64,000 bases of DNA from Elizabethkingia occulta (GCF_002023715.1 NZ_MAHX01000007.1:203176-267175), one strand, 5' to 3'. Positions 1-10,052 are shown, counted from the first letter of the stretch. Notes: generated by a model not told the origin, from the letters alone. Made by a program: numbers and translations.

Positions 1-180
1 GCCTTCCGCGCTGCAAACAAAGCAGCCCTCAATGTATATGAACATATCCGAAAAGATGGTACGCAGGCCAATGTACTGGATACAATGCAGACCAGAGAAG
101 AGCTGTATGCCAGTATTGGCTACTACGATTATGAGCAAAAATTAGATAAACTGTTTAAAACAAACCAAGATGTCAAGTAA
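1..180 (+). CDS. prpB: 2-methylisocitrate lyase, C-terminal fragment (partial)
   Basis: The first 60 codons of the window are open in frame 1 and end at the TAA at 178-180; the start lies upstream of the window. The visible part holds the motif [10 protein letters not shown], followed by a Tyr-Tyr-x-Tyr-Glu run and a Lys-rich tail, which is the typical C-terminus of PrpB in the isocitrate lyase/PEP mutase family. PrpB cleaves 2-methylisocitrate to pyruvate and succinate, the last step of the methylcitrate cycle. The stop overlaps the start of prpC (ATG at 170) by 11 bases, so the two are translationally coupled. The catalytic domain is outside the window, so activity cannot be judged here. 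Confidence 0.88.
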   Translation, partial: AFRAANKAALNVYEHIRKDGTQANVLDTMQTREELYASIGYYDYEQKLDKLFKTNQDVK

Positions 181-1321
181 CGAAGGAACTTTCAAACCTA
201 AAAAAAGCGTAGCTCTTTCGGGAGTAGTCGCAGGAAATACAGCGCTTTGCAGTGTTGGGAAAAGCGGAAACGATTTACATTACAGAGGCTATAATATTCT
301 TGATCTGGCTGTGAAAGCCCAGTTTGAAGAAGTTGCCTACTTGCTTATATATGGCCAGCTGCCTACAGAAGCACAATTGAAAAATTATAAATCTAAACTA
401 AAATCACTGCGGGGACTGCCTAACTCTGTTAGAAATATTCTGAAAAGCATTCCTGCAGCTGCACATCCGATGGATGTAATGCGTTCCATGGTTTCGGCTA
501 TTGGAAGTATACAACCGGAGAAAGACGATCATAATGTGGCAGGAGCAAGAGATATTGCTGACAAATTATTAGCTTCCTTCAGTTCAGGCTTATTATACTG
601 GTACCATTACAGCCATAACGGGAAAGAAATAGAGGTAAATACTGATGATGATACAATTGGTGGTCACTTTCTGCATTTGTTACATGGTAAAGTACCTTCT
701 GAATCCTGGGTGAAAGCCATGCAGATTTCACTTAACCTGTATGCTGAACACGAATTTAATGCGTCTACTTTTACAAGCAGGGTTATTGCCGGAACAGGTT
801 CAGATTTTTATTCTGCAATTACAGGAGCAATTGGAGCACTAAGAGGTCCGAAACATGGTGGTGCCAATGAGGTTGCTTTTGAAATACAAAGCAGATATAA
901 CTCTCCGGATGAAGCCGAAGCAGATATCCGCCAACGGATTGCTAGTAAGGAAGTGATTATAGGTTTTGGCCATCCTGTTTATACAATATCAGATCCAAGA
1001 AATGTAGTTATTAAGGAAGTTGCAAGAGAGCTTTCCGAAGAGTCAGGCGATATGCTGCTATTTAATATTGCCGAAAGACTTGAAGCAGTAATGTGGGAAG
1101 AAAAGAAAATGTTCCCCAACCTGGATTGGTTCTCGGCAGTGTCATACCATCAGATGGGAGTACCAACACTAATGTTTACACCATTATTTGTTATTTCCAG
1201 AGTCACAGGATGGAGTGCCCATATCATCGAGCAAAGACAAGATGGAAAAATAATCAGGCCAAGTGCTAATTACATTGGGCCAGAGAACAAAGAATTTGTC
1301 TCGATTACAGACAGAAAATAA
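170..1321 (+). CDS. prpC: 2-methylcitrate synthase (citrate synthase family)
   Basis: A 383-residue citrate synthase family protein that should condense propionyl-CoA with oxaloacetate to 2-methylcitrate. The family landmarks are present: the RGYNILDL block near residue 39, [12 protein letters not shown] (catalytic His and substrate loop) near residue 220, GFGHPVYT near 265 and the C-terminal [14 protein letters not shown] near 345. The length is that of bacterial PrpC/citrate synthase II (about 370-390), shorter than the 430-residue gram-negative GltA. Its position between prpB and prpD decides the assignment as methylcitrate synthase rather than housekeeping citrate synthase. The start overlaps the prpB stop. 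Some side activity with acetyl-CoA is common in the family and cannot be excluded. Confidence 0.93.
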   Translation: MSSNEGTFKPKKSVALSGVVAGNTALCSVGKSGNDLHYRGYNILDLAVKAQFEEVAYLLIYGQLPTEAQLKNYKSKLKSLRGLPNSVRNILKSIPAAAHPMDVMRSMVSAIGSIQPEKDDHNVAGARDIADKLLASFSSGLLYWYHYSHNGKEIEVNTDDDTIGGHFLHLLHGKVPSESWVKAMQISLNLYAEHEFNASTFTSRVIAGTGSDFYSAITGAIGALRGPKHGGANEVAFEIQSRYNSPDEAEADIRQRIASKEVIIGFGHPVYTISDPRNVVIKEVARELSEESGDMLLFNIAERLEAVMWEEKKMFPNLDWFSAVSYHQMGVPTLMFTPLFVISRVTGWSAHIIEQRQDGKIIRPSANYIGPENKEFVSITDRK

Positions 1322-1366
1322 ACCCAACATCCTTAAGTAATAAATAACATTCAATTTTAAACTACA

Positions 1367-2815
1367 ATGAGTCATATATCAAATGAAAGACCGCAACCTG
1401 ATCATGTTTTAACAGCTATTGCGGATTATGTACTGAACTACGAAATAAAGAATGATTTAGCCTGGAAAACTGCACACTATTGTCTATTGGATACGATAGG
1501 GTGTGGTCTGGAGGCATTAACATATCCGGCATGTACCAAATTGCTGGGACCAATTGTAAAAGGAACCATTGTACCCAATGGTGCTAAAGTACCGGGAACA
1601 CAGTTTCAGCTGGATCCGGTTCAGGCTGCTTTTAATATAGGCGCTATTATTCGATGGCTGGATTTTAATGATACTTGGCTGGCCGCTGAATGGGGACATC
1701 CTTCTGATAACCTGGGTGGAATTCTGGCAACGGCAGACTGGCTGTCCAGAACCAATATAGCAGAAGGGAAAAAGCCTCTGAAAGTAAAACAGGTATTGGA
1801 AGCCATGATTATGGCACATGAGATCCAAGGGGTAATTGCTTTGGAGAATTCATTTAATAAAGTTGGTCTGGATCATGTATTGTTAGTGAAATTAGCTTCC
1901 ACAGCTGTTGTTGGAAAACTGATTGGCCTTACCAGAGACGAGCTGATTAATGCTGTTTCGCTTGCATTTGTGGATGGGCAGTCTCTACGAACATACCGAC
2001 ATGCTCCTAATACAGGGAGTCGTAAATCCTGGGCAGCAGGTGATGCTACTTCCAGAGCAGTTCGCCTGGCGCTAATTGCCAAAACAGGAGAAATGGGCTA
2101 TCCTTCTGTTCTGACCGCAAAAACATGGGGTTTTTATGATGTCTCCTTCAAAGGAAATGAATTTAAGTTCCAGAGAGAATATGGTTCTTATGTTATGGAA
2201 AATGTATTATTCAAAATTTCTTTCCCTGCAGAATTCCATTCTCAGACGGCTGTAGAAGTGGCTATGACACTGCATGAAAAGCTGAACGAATTAGGAAAGA
2301 CAACTGCAGATATCCGCAAGATTACAATACGTACACATGAAGCTGCTATTCGTATTATTGATAAAAAGGGACCTCTGAATAATCCGGCAGACCGCGATCA
2401 TTGTCTTCAGTACATGATTGCTGTACCTCTTATCTTCGGAAGGCTTACAGCAGCAGATTATGAAGACAACATAGCATCTGACGAAAGAATAGATGTGCTA
2501 CGCGACAAAATGGAATGTGTAGAAGATGTACAGTTTACTAAAGATTATCATGATCCTGAAAAACGTTCCATAGCCAATGCACTTACTGTTGAACTAAATG
2601 ACGGAACGATACTGGACGAAATAGTTGTTGAATATCCTATCGGGCACAAGCGCAGAAGAGAAGAAGGTATTCCGGAGCTGATTAAGAAATATAAAGTTAA
2701 TCTGGCTCGTATTTTCCCTGAAAAACAACAGCGAATTTTACTGGAAAACTCACTGGATTACAATACACTGGTGAATCTTGACGTAAACGAATTTGTCGAT
2801 TTACTAGTGATTTAA
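1367..2815 (+). CDS. prpD: 2-methylcitrate dehydratase (MmgE/PrpD family)
   Basis: A 482-residue MmgE/PrpD family protein, full length for the family. PrpD dehydrates 2-methylcitrate to 2-methyl-cis-aconitate, which an aconitase then rehydrates to the substrate of PrpB. Recognisable PrpD segments are [12 protein letters not shown] near residue 42, [20 protein letters not shown] near 95, and the [17 protein letters not shown] block near 225. No acnD or prpF gene is visible, so this is the PrpD version of the cycle rather than the AcnD/PrpF version. The gene follows prpC after 45 bases and a strong terminator lies 10 bases past its stop, so prpB-prpC-prpD form one transcription unit. Confidence 0.93.
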   Translation: MSHISNERPQPDHVLTAIADYVLNYEIKNDLAWKTAHYCLLDTIGCGLEALTYPACTKLLGPIVKGTIVPNGAKVPGTQFQLDPVQAAFNIGAIIRWLDFNDTWLAAEWGHPSDNLGGILATADWLSRTNIAEGKKPLKVKQVLEAMIMAHEIQGVIALENSFNKVGLDHVLLVKLASTAVVGKLIGLTRDELINAVSLAFVDGQSLRTYRHAPNTGSRKSWAAGDATSRAVRLALIAKTGEMGYPSVLTAKTWGFYDVSFKGNEFKFQREYGSYVMENVLFKISFPAEFHSQTAVEVAMTLHEKLNELGKTTADIRKITIRTHEAAIRIIDKKGPLNNPADRDHCLQYMIAVPLIFGRLTAADYEDNIASDERIDVLRDKMECVEDVQFTKDYHDPEKRSIANALTVELNDGTILDEIVVEYPIGHKRRREEGIPELIKKYKVNLARIFPEKQQRILLENSLDYNTLVNLDVNEFVDLLVI

Positions 2816-2824
2816 ACTATACTG

Positions 2825-2869
2825 AACGGAAAGTTAAGGACTGTTCTGGTAACCTTAGCTTTCCGTTTT
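2825..2869 (+). terminator. Rho-independent terminator after prpD
   Basis: A 15-bp stem (arms 2825-2839 and 2853-2867, one wobble) with a 13-base loop is followed directly by TTTT. It separates the prpBCD unit from the valine genes that start at 2897. Confidence 0.85.
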
Positions 2870-2896
2870 ATACCATTTACACCAATCCTATTTATA

Positions 2897-4393
2897 ATGT
2901 CAGAAAAAATCAAAATATTAATAAACGGTGCTTTTACAGAAAGTAAAACTACCGAATACTTACCTGTGGAAAATCCGGCAACACAAGAAACTATTGCTGA
3001 GGTTCCGCTAACCTTGTTGTCTGAGATAGATGAAGCTATTGAAACAGCATCTGCAGCCTTTAAAATATGGAAAGAGGTTGCTACTCCTGAGCGGGCGAGG
3101 CTTTTTCTTAAATATCAGCAACTCCTGAAAGAACATCAGAAAGAACTTGCAGAAATACTTTCCAAAGAAAACGGTAAAACCTTTGCCGATGCTATGGGAG
3201 ATGTATGGCGCGGTATAGAAGTAGTAGAGCATGCTTGCAATATTCCTACACTGATGATGGGGGAGACAGTAGAAAATGTAGCCAGAGCAGTTGATACTTA
3301 TAGTTATGTACAGCCATTAGGCGTATGTGCAGGTATTACACCATTCAACTTTCCGGCAATGATTCCGTTATGGATGTTTCCTATGGCTATTGCCTGTGGA
3401 AATACTTTTATATTGAAGCCGTCGGAACAGACACCGATGACTTCTGTGAGAATGGCAGAGCTATTCTATGAAGCCGGCTTCCCGAAAGGTGTACTGAATA
3501 TTGTTCATGGTGCTAAAGACCAGGTGAATCATCTTCTGAACCATCCTGATATAAGGGCTATTTCTTTCGTGGGATCAGTTCCTGTTGCAGAGCATGTTTA
3601 CAGAACGGGAACACATAACCTGAAGCGGGTACAGGCTTTTGGCGGGGCTAAAAACCATATGGTTGTAATGCCTGATGCCAACAAAGAGCAGGTCATTAAT
3701 AATCTGGTGGGGGCTTCCTGTGGAGCCGCCGGACAACGCTGTATGGCAATTAGTGTAGCTGTTTTGGTGGGAGAGGCGCAGAATTGGACTGATGATATCA
3801 AAAAAGCGCTAAGCAGTATTAAACCTGGTGTGTGGTCCGATGAATCTGCAGCTTATGGTCCACTGATTAATAAACAATCCAAAGAAAAGGTTCTTAGGCT
3901 TATCCAGAGTGCATACAATCAGGGAGCAGAAGTATTGCTGGATGGCAGTGTCTGTACTGTAGAAGGTTATGAAAACGGATATTTTGTAGGACCGACTTTG
4001 TTTAGTAATGTATCGGTAGATATGGATATTTACAAAGAAGAAATTTTTGGACCTGCATTGTTGCTGCTAAAGGCTGATACATTGGATGAGGCTATAAAGA
4101 TTATTAATACCAATCCTTATGGTAATGGAACATCTATTTTCACTAATTCGGGAGCAGCAGTCCGGAAGTTTCAGCATGAAATAGAAGTTGGACAGATCGG
4201 GATTAATCTACCAATACCAGTTCCTTTACCATTCTTCTCTTTTACAGGCTGGCGCAAATCGTTTTTTGGAGATCTGCATTCTTATGGAAAGCAGGGAGTA
4301 CGGTTTTATACAGAAACCAAGACAATTACTGCACGCTGGTTCGAGGAGGATGTACCGGGAGGTAATGTAAACATGACTATAGCTTTAAAATAA
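2897..4393 (+). CDS. mmsA: Methylmalonate-semialdehyde dehydrogenase (CoA-acylating)
   Basis: A 498-residue aldehyde dehydrogenase superfamily protein. MMSDH oxidises methylmalonate semialdehyde to propionyl-CoA and CO2 with NAD and CoA. MMSDH-type features are [17 protein letters not shown] near residue 145, the cofactor-binding stretch ending in [10 protein letters not shown] near 220, [14 protein letters not shown] near 250, and [11 protein letters not shown] near 275 holding the catalytic Cys; the C-terminal [17 protein letters not shown] block is characteristic of this subfamily. Propionyl-CoA made here is the substrate of prpC just upstream, linking valine breakdown with the methylcitrate cycle. 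It begins 27 bases after the prpD terminator, so it should have its own promoter; I see no clear box in the short gap. Confidence 0.95.
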   Translation: MSEKIKILINGAFTESKTTEYLPVENPATQETIAEVPLTLLSEIDEAIETASAAFKIWKEVATPERARLFLKYQQLLKEHQKELAEILSKENGKTFADAMGDVWRGIEVVEHACNIPTLMMGETVENVARAVDTYSYVQPLGVCAGITPFNFPAMIPLWMFPMAIACGNTFILKPSEQTPMTSVRMAELFYEAGFPKGVLNIVHGAKDQVNHLLNHPDIRAISFVGSVPVAEHVYRTGTHNLKRVQAFGGAKNHMVVMPDANKEQVINNLVGASCGAAGQRCMAISVAVLVGEAQNWTDDIKKALSSIKPGVWSDESAAYGPLINKQSKEKVLRLIQSAYNQGAEVLLDGSVCTVEGYENGYFVGPTLFSNVSVDMDIYKEEIFGPALLLLKADTLDEAIKIINTNPYGNGTSIFTNSGAAVRKFQHEIEVGQIGINLPIPVPLPFFSFTGWRKSFFGDLHSYGKQGVRFYTETKTITARWFEEDVPGGNVNMTIALK

Positions 4394-4439
4394 TGAACTG
4401 AACATAACATTCAGTATTCAATTTTTAACCGAATAAAAT

Positions 4440-5600
4440 ATGCAGTTTAACTTAAACGAAAACCAGTATGCCTTTCAGGAGGCGGCAAGGAGTTTTGCCC
4501 AAAAAGAGCTGGCACCGTATGCTTCGGAATGGGATGCTAAAAAAATATTTCCCAGAGAAGCTATTTTAAAAGCCGGAGAGCTGGGATTTTGTAGCATTTA
4601 TACAAGTGAGGAAAGTGGTGGTTTAGGTCTTTCGAGACTGGATGCTGCTATTATATTTGAAGAACTGGCAGCAGCATGCCCGTCTACTACAGCCTATATT
4701 ACCATTCATAATATGGTTTCGTGGATGATTGATAAATACGGAAAAGATGAAATCCGGAAAGAATTGTGTCCAAAATTATCAACAGGAGATCTTCTGGGAT
4801 CATATTGTCTTACCGAACCCGGAGCCGGATCGGATGCAGCAAGCCTGAAAACAACAGCTGTAAAGAAAGGTGATAAATATCTGATAACTGGTACAAAAGC
4901 ATTTATTTCCGGTGCCGGAGAAAGTGATGTGCTTATTGTAATGGCACGCACAGGAGATTCTTCTTCAAAAGGAATTAGTGCTTTTGTTGTTTCTGCGAAA
5001 AGTCCGGGAATAAGCTTTGGCGAAAATGAAAAAAAGCTGGGTTGGAATACACAGCCAACACGATTTATATTTTTGGATCAGGTAGAGGTGGATGAAAGTC
5101 ATCTTTTGGGAACATTAGGCGAAGGCTTTAAAATTGCCTTGAAAGGATTAGACGGAGGGCGTATCAATATTGGAACGTGTTCTGTAGGAGCTGCTCAGGG
5201 AGCTATTAACCAGGCACAACGTTATATGCACGAGAGACAACAGTTCGGGAAAACTTTAGCGCAGTTTCAGTCATTACAATTTAAGATTGCTGATATGGTA
5301 ACAGAGTTGGTTGCAGCCCGGCAGATGATTCATCTGGCGGCATTTAAGCTGGATTCCAATGATCCAAATGCCACGACATACTGTGCAATGGCCAAAAGAT
5401 TGGCTACCGATATGTGTTTTAATATCTGTAATGAAGCTTTACAGATTCTGGGCGGATATGGCTGTACGCAGGATTTTCCTGTGGAAAGGTTAATGCGCGA
5501 TGCAAGAATACATCAGGTTGTAGAGGGAACAAATGAAATTATGAAACTGGTAATCTCCAGAAAAATACTGGAGGAAGGAGCTACGCTCCAGATCAGATAA
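4440..5600 (+). CDS. Acyl-CoA dehydrogenase, probably isobutyryl-CoA dehydrogenase
   Basis: A 386-residue FAD-dependent acyl-CoA dehydrogenase. The signature CLTEPGAGSDAASLKT lies near residue 123, the middle beta domain around residue 120-230, and the C-terminal helical domain carries the ERQQFGKTLAQFQSLQ and QILGGYGCTQDFPVERLMRDARI motifs with the catalytic base in VVEGTNEIM near residue 365. The family makes alpha,beta-unsaturated acyl-CoA and passes electrons to ETF. Neighbours for the later steps of valine breakdown (hydratase, HIBCH, MmsB, MmsA) point to isobutyryl-CoA as substrate, giving methacrylyl-CoA. Substrate choice is an inference; 2-methylbutyryl-CoA could also be used. Confidence 0.88.
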   Translation: MQFNLNENQYAFQEAARSFAQKELAPYASEWDAKKIFPREAILKAGELGFCSIYTSEESGGLGLSRLDAAIIFEELAAACPSTTAYITIHNMVSWMIDKYGKDEIRKELCPKLSTGDLLGSYCLTEPGAGSDAASLKTTAVKKGDKYLITGTKAFISGAGESDVLIVMARTGDSSSKGISAFVVSAKSPGISFGENEKKLGWNTQPTRFIFLDQVEVDESHLLGTLGEGFKIALKGLDGGRINIGTCSVGAAQGAINQAQRYMHERQQFGKTLAQFQSLQFKIADMVTELVAARQMIHLAAFKLDSNDPNATTYCAMAKRLATDMCFNICNEALQILGGYGCTQDFPVERLMRDARIHQVVEGTNEIMKLVISRKILEEGATLQIR

Positions 5601-5638
5601 AGCTTAACTTTATATTCACTTCATTTTCACTTAAAAAT

Positions 5639-6745
5639 ATGGATTTAATACTTACAGAAATAAAAAATAAAGTCGGGTTTATTACACTTAATTCAGAAAA
5701 GACCCTTAATTCTCTTTCACTTCCGATGATAGAACAATTGGGTGCCGTCCTGAAAAGGTGGGAACTGTCTGATGAGGTTGCCTGCATCTTTTTGCAGGGA
5801 GCAGGCGAAAAGGCCTTTTGTGCCGGAGGCGATGTGAGAAAACTTCATGATGCAATTGTGGAACAAAGGGCTATTGATCCAAAGAAAGTTCCGCAGGAAT
5901 GCCTTGATTTTTTCTCTAAAGAATACAAAGTAGATTATGCTATTCATACGTATCCCAAGCCTGTAATTGTATGGGGTAGCGGTATTGTAATGGGTGGCGG
6001 AATAGGTCTGATGGTAGGAGCTTCCCATCGTATTGTTACAGAAAAGAGCAAACTGGCCATGCCGGAAATTACAATAGGTTTGTATCCGGATGTAGGCGGA
6101 ACCTGGTTTTTAAACAGAATGCCTTCTGCTTATGGTTTGTATTCCGGTTTAACGGGAGCCAGACTGGATGGTGCAGACTGCAGGTTTCTGGGACTGGCGG
6201 ATTATTATGTAGAATCTGCTTCAAAACAAGATCTTGTAAGAGCTTTGGAACTGGCAGACTGGAGCGGTGGACTTTATAAAACAGTTTCTGAGGTGCTCGA
6301 AAAATTTTCAGCCCGTACTAAAATGCCTGAATCTAAAGCTGCTGCCCGTGAGCTGTTCATCCGTAAGTTTGAAGGGGTAAACACATTAAAAGAATTTGCT
6401 GATATTTTAACAGCACATCAGGGAGAAGATGAATGGGTAAATACAGGAATCAAAACCTTTGAATCAGGGTCTCCAAGTTCGGCTGCTGTCATTTTTAGAC
6501 AGCTGAAGTCAGGAGTTAAGCTGAGTCTGGAAGATGTATTTCGTTCAGAGCTCAACTTATCATGTCAATGTTGTATACATCCGGATTTTGCAGAAGGTGT
6601 ACGTGCTCTGTTGGTGGATAAGGATCAGTCTCCGAAATGGATTCCGGCAACACAAAATGAGATTACCGAAGAATGGGTAGATGGTTATTTTTCTCCTATC
6701 TGGAATGCGGAAGAGCACCCTTTAAAGAATTTAAGTATAAATTAA
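5639..6745 (+). CDS. 3-hydroxyisobutyryl-CoA hydrolase (crotonase superfamily)
   Basis: A 368-residue crotonase-fold protein, about 100 residues longer than simple enoyl-CoA hydratases and matching the length of HIBCH. N-terminal NSLSLPMIEQL and AFCAGGDVRKLHD (oxyanion loop near residue 60) are followed by GIVMGGGIGLMVGASHRIVT near 115 and MPEITIGLYPDVGGTW near 140, where the Glu and Asp correspond to the HIBCH active-site acids. HIBCH hydrolyses 3-hydroxyisobutyryl-CoA to free 3-hydroxyisobutyrate, removing reactive methacrylyl-CoA by pulling the pathway forward. It lies 38 bases after the dehydrogenase gene and 3 bases before mmsB, as expected of one operon. Confidence 0.9.
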   Translation: MDLILTEIKNKVGFITLNSEKTLNSLSLPMIEQLGAVLKRWELSDEVACIFLQGAGEKAFCAGGDVRKLHDAIVEQRAIDPKKVPQECLDFFSKEYKVDYAIHTYPKPVIVWGSGIVMGGGIGLMVGASHRIVTEKSKLAMPEITIGLYPDVGGTWFLNRMPSAYGLYSGLTGARLDGADCRFLGLADYYVESASKQDLVRALELADWSGGLYKTVSEVLEKFSARTKMPESKAAARELFIRKFEGVNTLKEFADILTAHQGEDEWVNTGIKTFESGSPSSAAVIFRQLKSGVKLSLEDVFRSELNLSCQCCIHPDFAEGVRALLVDKDQSPKWIPATQNEITEEWVDGYFSPIWNAEEHPLKNLSIN

Positions 6746-6748
6746 TTA

Positions 6749-7636
6749 ATGATCATGAAAAAAATCACATTTATAGGATTAGGAAATATGGGTGGGCCTA
6801 TGGCTGCAAATCTGGTAAGAAAAGGCTATGAGGTTAAAGGTTTTGATCTTTCAGCAGAAGCCTTGAATCATTTAAAAGAAGCCGGAGGTCATATTGCTGA
6901 TTCTTCGATAGAAGCCGTTAAAGATGCAGATATCGTTATTACAATGTTGCCTTCGGGTAAACATGTTTCCGATCTGTATTCCGATGAGTTTATAAATAAT
7001 CTGAAATCTGATGCACTTTTGATAGATAGCAGTACAATTGATGCTGTTACTGCCAGAGCTGTTGCAGATAAAGTACGGTTAAAAGGCTGTAGCATGATAG
7101 ATGCTCCTGTTTCAGGAGGAACGGGTGGTGCACAAGCCGGAACATTAACTTTTATTGTTGGTGGAACACAGGAAAACTTTGAAAAAGCAAAGCCTGTACT
7201 GGAATCTATGGGAAAGAATATTTTCCATGCCGGTGAATCCGGAGCAGGACAAGTTGCTAAAATGTGTAATAATATGCTTTTGGCAGTTCATATGATTGGA
7301 ACTTCGGAGGCTATCAACTTAGGGGTAAGACAAGGACTGGATGCTAAAGTGCTGAGTGAGATTATGAAGAAGAGCTCAGGTGGAAACTGGTCTCTGGAAG
7401 TCTACAATCCTTATCCGGGAGTGATGGAAAATGCGCCTGCATCAAAAGATTATGCAGGTGGTTTTGCTGTAGATCTTATGACAAAAGATCTTGGCCTGGC
7501 AGCGGCAGCGGGGCTGGAAACAAAAACAGCTACTCCGCTGGGAAGTACAGCATTAAACTTGTACCGAATGTGGAGCGATGCAGGTAACGGGAAAATAGAT
7601 TTCTCCAGTATTATTCAGTTTCTAAACAAACAATAA
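6749..7636 (+). CDS. mmsB: 3-hydroxyisobutyrate dehydrogenase
   Basis: A 295-residue beta-hydroxyacid dehydrogenase. The N-terminal Rossmann motif GLGNMGGPMAANL is near residue 11, the substrate-binding block DAPVSGGTGGAQAGTLTFIVGG near 120, and the GAGQVAKMCNNMLL helix with the catalytic Lys near 170. It oxidises 3-hydroxyisobutyrate to methylmalonate semialdehyde with NAD. Two starts are possible, ATG at 6749 and ATG at 6755; the second gives the usual MKKITFIGLG N-terminus and is at least as likely. The gap to the preceding gene is only 3 bases and to the following one 5 bases, so coupling within one operon is expected. Confidence 0.93.
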   Translation: MIMKKITFIGLGNMGGPMAANLVRKGYEVKGFDLSAEALNHLKEAGGHIADSSIEAVKDADIVITMLPSGKHVSDLYSDEFINNLKSDALLIDSSTIDAVTARAVADKVRLKGCSMIDAPVSGGTGGAQAGTLTFIVGGTQENFEKAKPVLESMGKNIFHAGESGAGQVAKMCNNMLLAVHMIGTSEAINLGVRQGLDAKVLSEIMKKSSGGNWSLEVYNPYPGVMENAPASKDYAGGFAVDLMTKDLGLAAAAGLETKTATPLGSTALNLYRMWSDAGNGKIDFSSIIQFLNKQ

Positions 7637-7641
7637 CAACT

Positions 7642-8424
7642 ATGGATTTCGAAACATTAATCTATACACAGGACGGATATACCGGAATATTAACGATTAA
7701 CCGCCCACAGGCTTTGAATGCTCTAAATGCAGATGTATTAAAAGAGCTAAAGATATTTACAGATTATATTAAAACAAATACGGATATAAGGGTTCTTATT
7801 ATTACCGGAGCTGGTGATAAAGCTTTTGTAGCCGGAGCCGATATAAAAGCAATGCAGAAAATGACTCCCAAAGAGGCAGAAGAATTTTCGGTTACTGCCC
7901 AGACAGTATTTAATGCTATCGAAGCATTACCTTTCGCTGTTATAGCTGCAGTAAATGGATTTGCATTGGGCGGGGGCTGTGAACTTGCATTGGCCTGCGA
8001 TATTATTCTGGCAAGTGAAAAATCCAGATTTGGTCTGCCGGAAGTTACACTGGGACTTTTACCCTGCTTTGGTGGAACGCAGCGTTTGCCCAGAGCAATA
8101 GGATTGTACAAAGCAAAAGAAATGATCTTCTCTGGCGAGTTTTATACAGCTGAAAGCTGTAAAGAATTTGGTTTTGTCAATCGTGTAATTGCTCCGGAGA
8201 AACTATTGGATGAAGCCTGTAAACTAGCTGCAACCATTGCTTCCAGAGGCCCTGTTGCGGTAGCGAAGGCTAAGCAGTCACTAAATACAGGGGTTGAAAT
8301 ACATATTACCGAAGGCTTGAAACAGGAAGCTTACCTGTTTGGAGAGCTCTTCGATACAGAAGATCACAATGAAGGCATTGGAGCCTTTGTTGAAAAACGT
8401 ACTCCTGATTTTAAGGGGAAATAA
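7642..8424 (+). CDS. Enoyl-CoA hydratase
   Basis: A 260-residue crotonase-family protein of standard length. NRPQALNALNADVL near residue 18, AFVAGADIKAMQ near 62 (first oxyanion-hole segment), NGFALGGGCELALACDI near 105 and the catalytic Glu pair (GCE at the end of that motif and LPEVTLG near 132) fit an active hydratase. In this operon it should hydrate methacrylyl-CoA to 3-hydroxyisobutyryl-CoA, the one step between the acyl-CoA dehydrogenase and the HIBCH-like hydrolase. Broad activity on short enoyl-CoAs, as in classical crotonases, is equally compatible with the sequence. Confidence 0.9.
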   Translation: MDFETLIYTQDGYTGILTINRPQALNALNADVLKELKIFTDYIKTNTDIRVLIITGAGDKAFVAGADIKAMQKMTPKEAEEFSVTAQTVFNAIEALPFAVIAAVNGFALGGGCELALACDIILASEKSRFGLPEVTLGLLPCFGGTQRLPRAIGLYKAKEMIFSGEFYTAESCKEFGFVNRVIAPEKLLDEACKLAATIASRGPVAVAKAKQSLNTGVEIHITEGLKQEAYLFGELFDTEDHNEGIGAFVEKRTPDFKGK

Positions 8425-8441
8425 AGATTGCATAATATTAC

Positions 8442-9098
8442 ATGAGTTTGATAAGAGAGAAGCTGGTATTGCCGGAAGAAGGTAAAAAACTATTATTACA
8501 TTCTTGTTGTGCACCATGCTCAGGAGAGGTGATGGAAGCAATTATTGCTTCGGGTACAGAGTTTACAATATTCTTTTACAATCCAAATATTCATCCTAAA
8601 AAGGAATATGATTTGCGGAAAGAAGAAAATATACGCTTTGCAGAAAAATATAATATCCCTTTTGTTGATGCAGATTATGATGTAGATAATTGGTTTTCCC
8701 GGGCAAAAGGAATGGAATGGGAACCCGAAAAAGGAGTGCGTTGTACGATGTGTTTTGATATGCGTTTTGAGCGTACCGCTTTATATGCTTATGAAAATGG
8801 ATTTGATATAATATCCAGTTCTTTAGGAATTTCCAGATGGAAGAATATGGAACAAATTAATGATTGTGGTATACGGGCTGCCGGGCATTATGATGGCATC
8901 TCCTACTGGACATATAATTGGAGGAAGAAAGGTGGTTCTGCAAGAATGCTTGAAATTAGTAAGCAAGAGCGATTTTATATGCAGGAATATTGTGGCTGTG
9001 CCTATTCTTTACGAGATACCAACAAATGGAGAATGGAAAATGGACGGGAGAAAATAAAATTAGGTGAAAAATATTATGGAGCCCATGAAGAGATATAA
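8442..9098 (+). CDS. queH: Epoxyqueuosine reductase QueH
   Basis: A 218-residue QueH/DUF208 family protein, the non-orthologous alternative to QueG that reduces epoxyqueuosine to queuosine at the wobble position of tRNAs with GUN anticodons. The diagnostic cysteines are visible: HSCCAPC with C22, C23 and C26, CTMC with C101 and C104, and CGC with C184 and C186; these ligate an iron-sulfur cluster and a second metal in characterised QueH. The stretch [15 protein letters not shown] near residue 127 is also typical. It starts 17 bases after the enoyl-CoA hydratase stop and is probably co-transcribed with the valine operon, though functionally unrelated. Confidence 0.93.
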   Translation: MSLIREKLVLPEEGKKLLLHSCCAPCSGEVMEAIIASGTEFTIFFYNPNIHPKKEYDLRKEENIRFAEKYNIPFVDADYDVDNWFSRAKGMEWEPEKGVRCTMCFDMRFERTALYAYENGFDIISSSLGISRWKNMEQINDCGIRAAGHYDGISYWTYNWRKKGGSARMLEISKQERFYMQEYCGCAYSLRDTNKWRMENGREKIKLGEKYYGAHEEI

Positions 9099-9152
9099 CA
9101 AAAATAGAAAGTTATCACTCCAAAATAATAATGAAAACAAGAAAAATGAAAA

Positions 9153-9185
9153 AAAGGCAGTATCACAATTTCTGATACTGCCTTT
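9153..9185. terminator. Bidirectional Rho-independent terminator
   Basis: A perfect 13-bp stem (9153-9165 with 9173-9185) and a 7-base loop, with A-rich sequence on the left and T-rich on the right, lies between convergent genes queH (+) and the lipoprotein gene ending at 9214 (-). It can stop both. Confidence 0.88.
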
Positions 9186-9213
9186 TGTATTTTTTAGTGT
9201 ATAAAATCTTCTT

Positions 9214-9639
9214 TTAAGAATTTTTGGCTACGAATTTTTTATAGTTCTCTTCATTCTTGAAATAGGCAACTTCACCATTGTCGCCTACCATTACAATATA
9301 TGCATTTGCCTTGTCTATTTTTTCTCCACTAAATGGATCTGTAGCTTCTCTTACACTTTTGTCTTTCGGAATACGTTCTACACACATTTCGCAACAGCCA
9401 TAATAAGTTTTGCCATCATGGGGAACTTCTATTTGCTTCTTTCCCATATAAGCATCATTCACCATGCACACTGTTTCATTTGGTACTTTGTCCCCTTTGG
9501 CATATCTACCGTCGGACGGAGTTGCCGTCATCTGTTCTGCCATCGCCTGAGTATTATTCTTAGGTTTATCAGTGTTGCATGCATATAGTATAACAGAACT
9601 GAAAATAATAAGAGATGTATTTCTGAGCATTGCTTTCAT
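9214..9639 (-). CDS. Cys-rich lipoprotein, probable metal-binding (TRASH/NosL-like C-terminus)
   Basis: A 141-residue lipoprotein: a hydrophobic signal with lipobox LYAC puts the acylated Cys near residue 21. After a low-complexity linker come Cys-Met (VCMVNDAYMGK), then YYGCCEMCVERIP, giving a CM...CCxxC set that resembles YHS/TRASH-type metal-binding knuckles, and a C-terminal segment with NAYIVMVGDNGEVAYFKN reminiscent of NosL-type domains. I infer a periplasmic or outer-membrane-anchored soft-metal (copper-like) binding role; no metal transporter lies next to it. ATG at 9639 or at 9630 could be the start. It is transcribed alone, divergent from the glycosyltransferase at 10053. Confidence 0.6.
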   Translation of the reverse strand: MKAMLRNTSLIIFSSVILYACNTDKPKNNTQAMAEQMTATPSDGRYAKGDKVPNETVCMVNDAYMGKKQIEVPHDGKTYYGCCEMCVERIPKDKSVREATDPFSGEKIDKANAYIVMVGDNGEVAYFKNEENYKKFVAKNS

Positions 9640-10052
9640 TGCTAATCTAATTTAATAAGAATTATCTCCAAAATTAAGTTTAATGCTTCAGTATATTTTA
9701 TCAAATTCTGGTAAAAGTTTACATGAAAGAAAAAAAAATATGCAGGAATGTTTCTTTATTTTTTACTGCTTTTTTTATTGAAAATAATTTATAACTATTT
9801 GTAATAAAACTATTTATTCTTTAATATATTGATTTATTATTAATTTGAATATAAAAGTAATTTCATATTGATTTAAATATTCAATAGATTAATTTTATAT
9901 ATTTTGGCTGTTTTTCGTTAATTATATCTGTTTAGTTGTTTGTTAATAGATGTTAAACTTATTTTTTTCTTTTAACCCCTTTTATAAAAGTTTATCTAAG
10001 CTTAAAGAAAACTTAAAGAAAACTAATAGTAAATTAATAAACCTTAATTAGT
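9640..10052. other. AT-rich divergent intergenic region
   Basis: A 413-bp gap between divergent genes, very AT-rich, with no convincing ORF. It contains a perfect tandem duplication of the 11-mer CTTAAAGAAAA (10001-10011 and 10012-10022) just upstream of the glycosyltransferase start. Promoters for both flanking genes must lie here, but I cannot place them with confidence. Confidence 0.6.

Noticed and set aside
1517..1828. Open frames on the opposite strand of prpD and of many other genes
   Set aside because: They lie wholly inside well-supported genes on the other strand, are rich in Cys/His/Ser from reverse reading, and have no domain pattern.
4188..4370. 60-codon frame inside mmsA on the same strand
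   Set aside because: It is a frame-shifted reading of the conserved C-terminus of mmsA, which is intact in its own frame.
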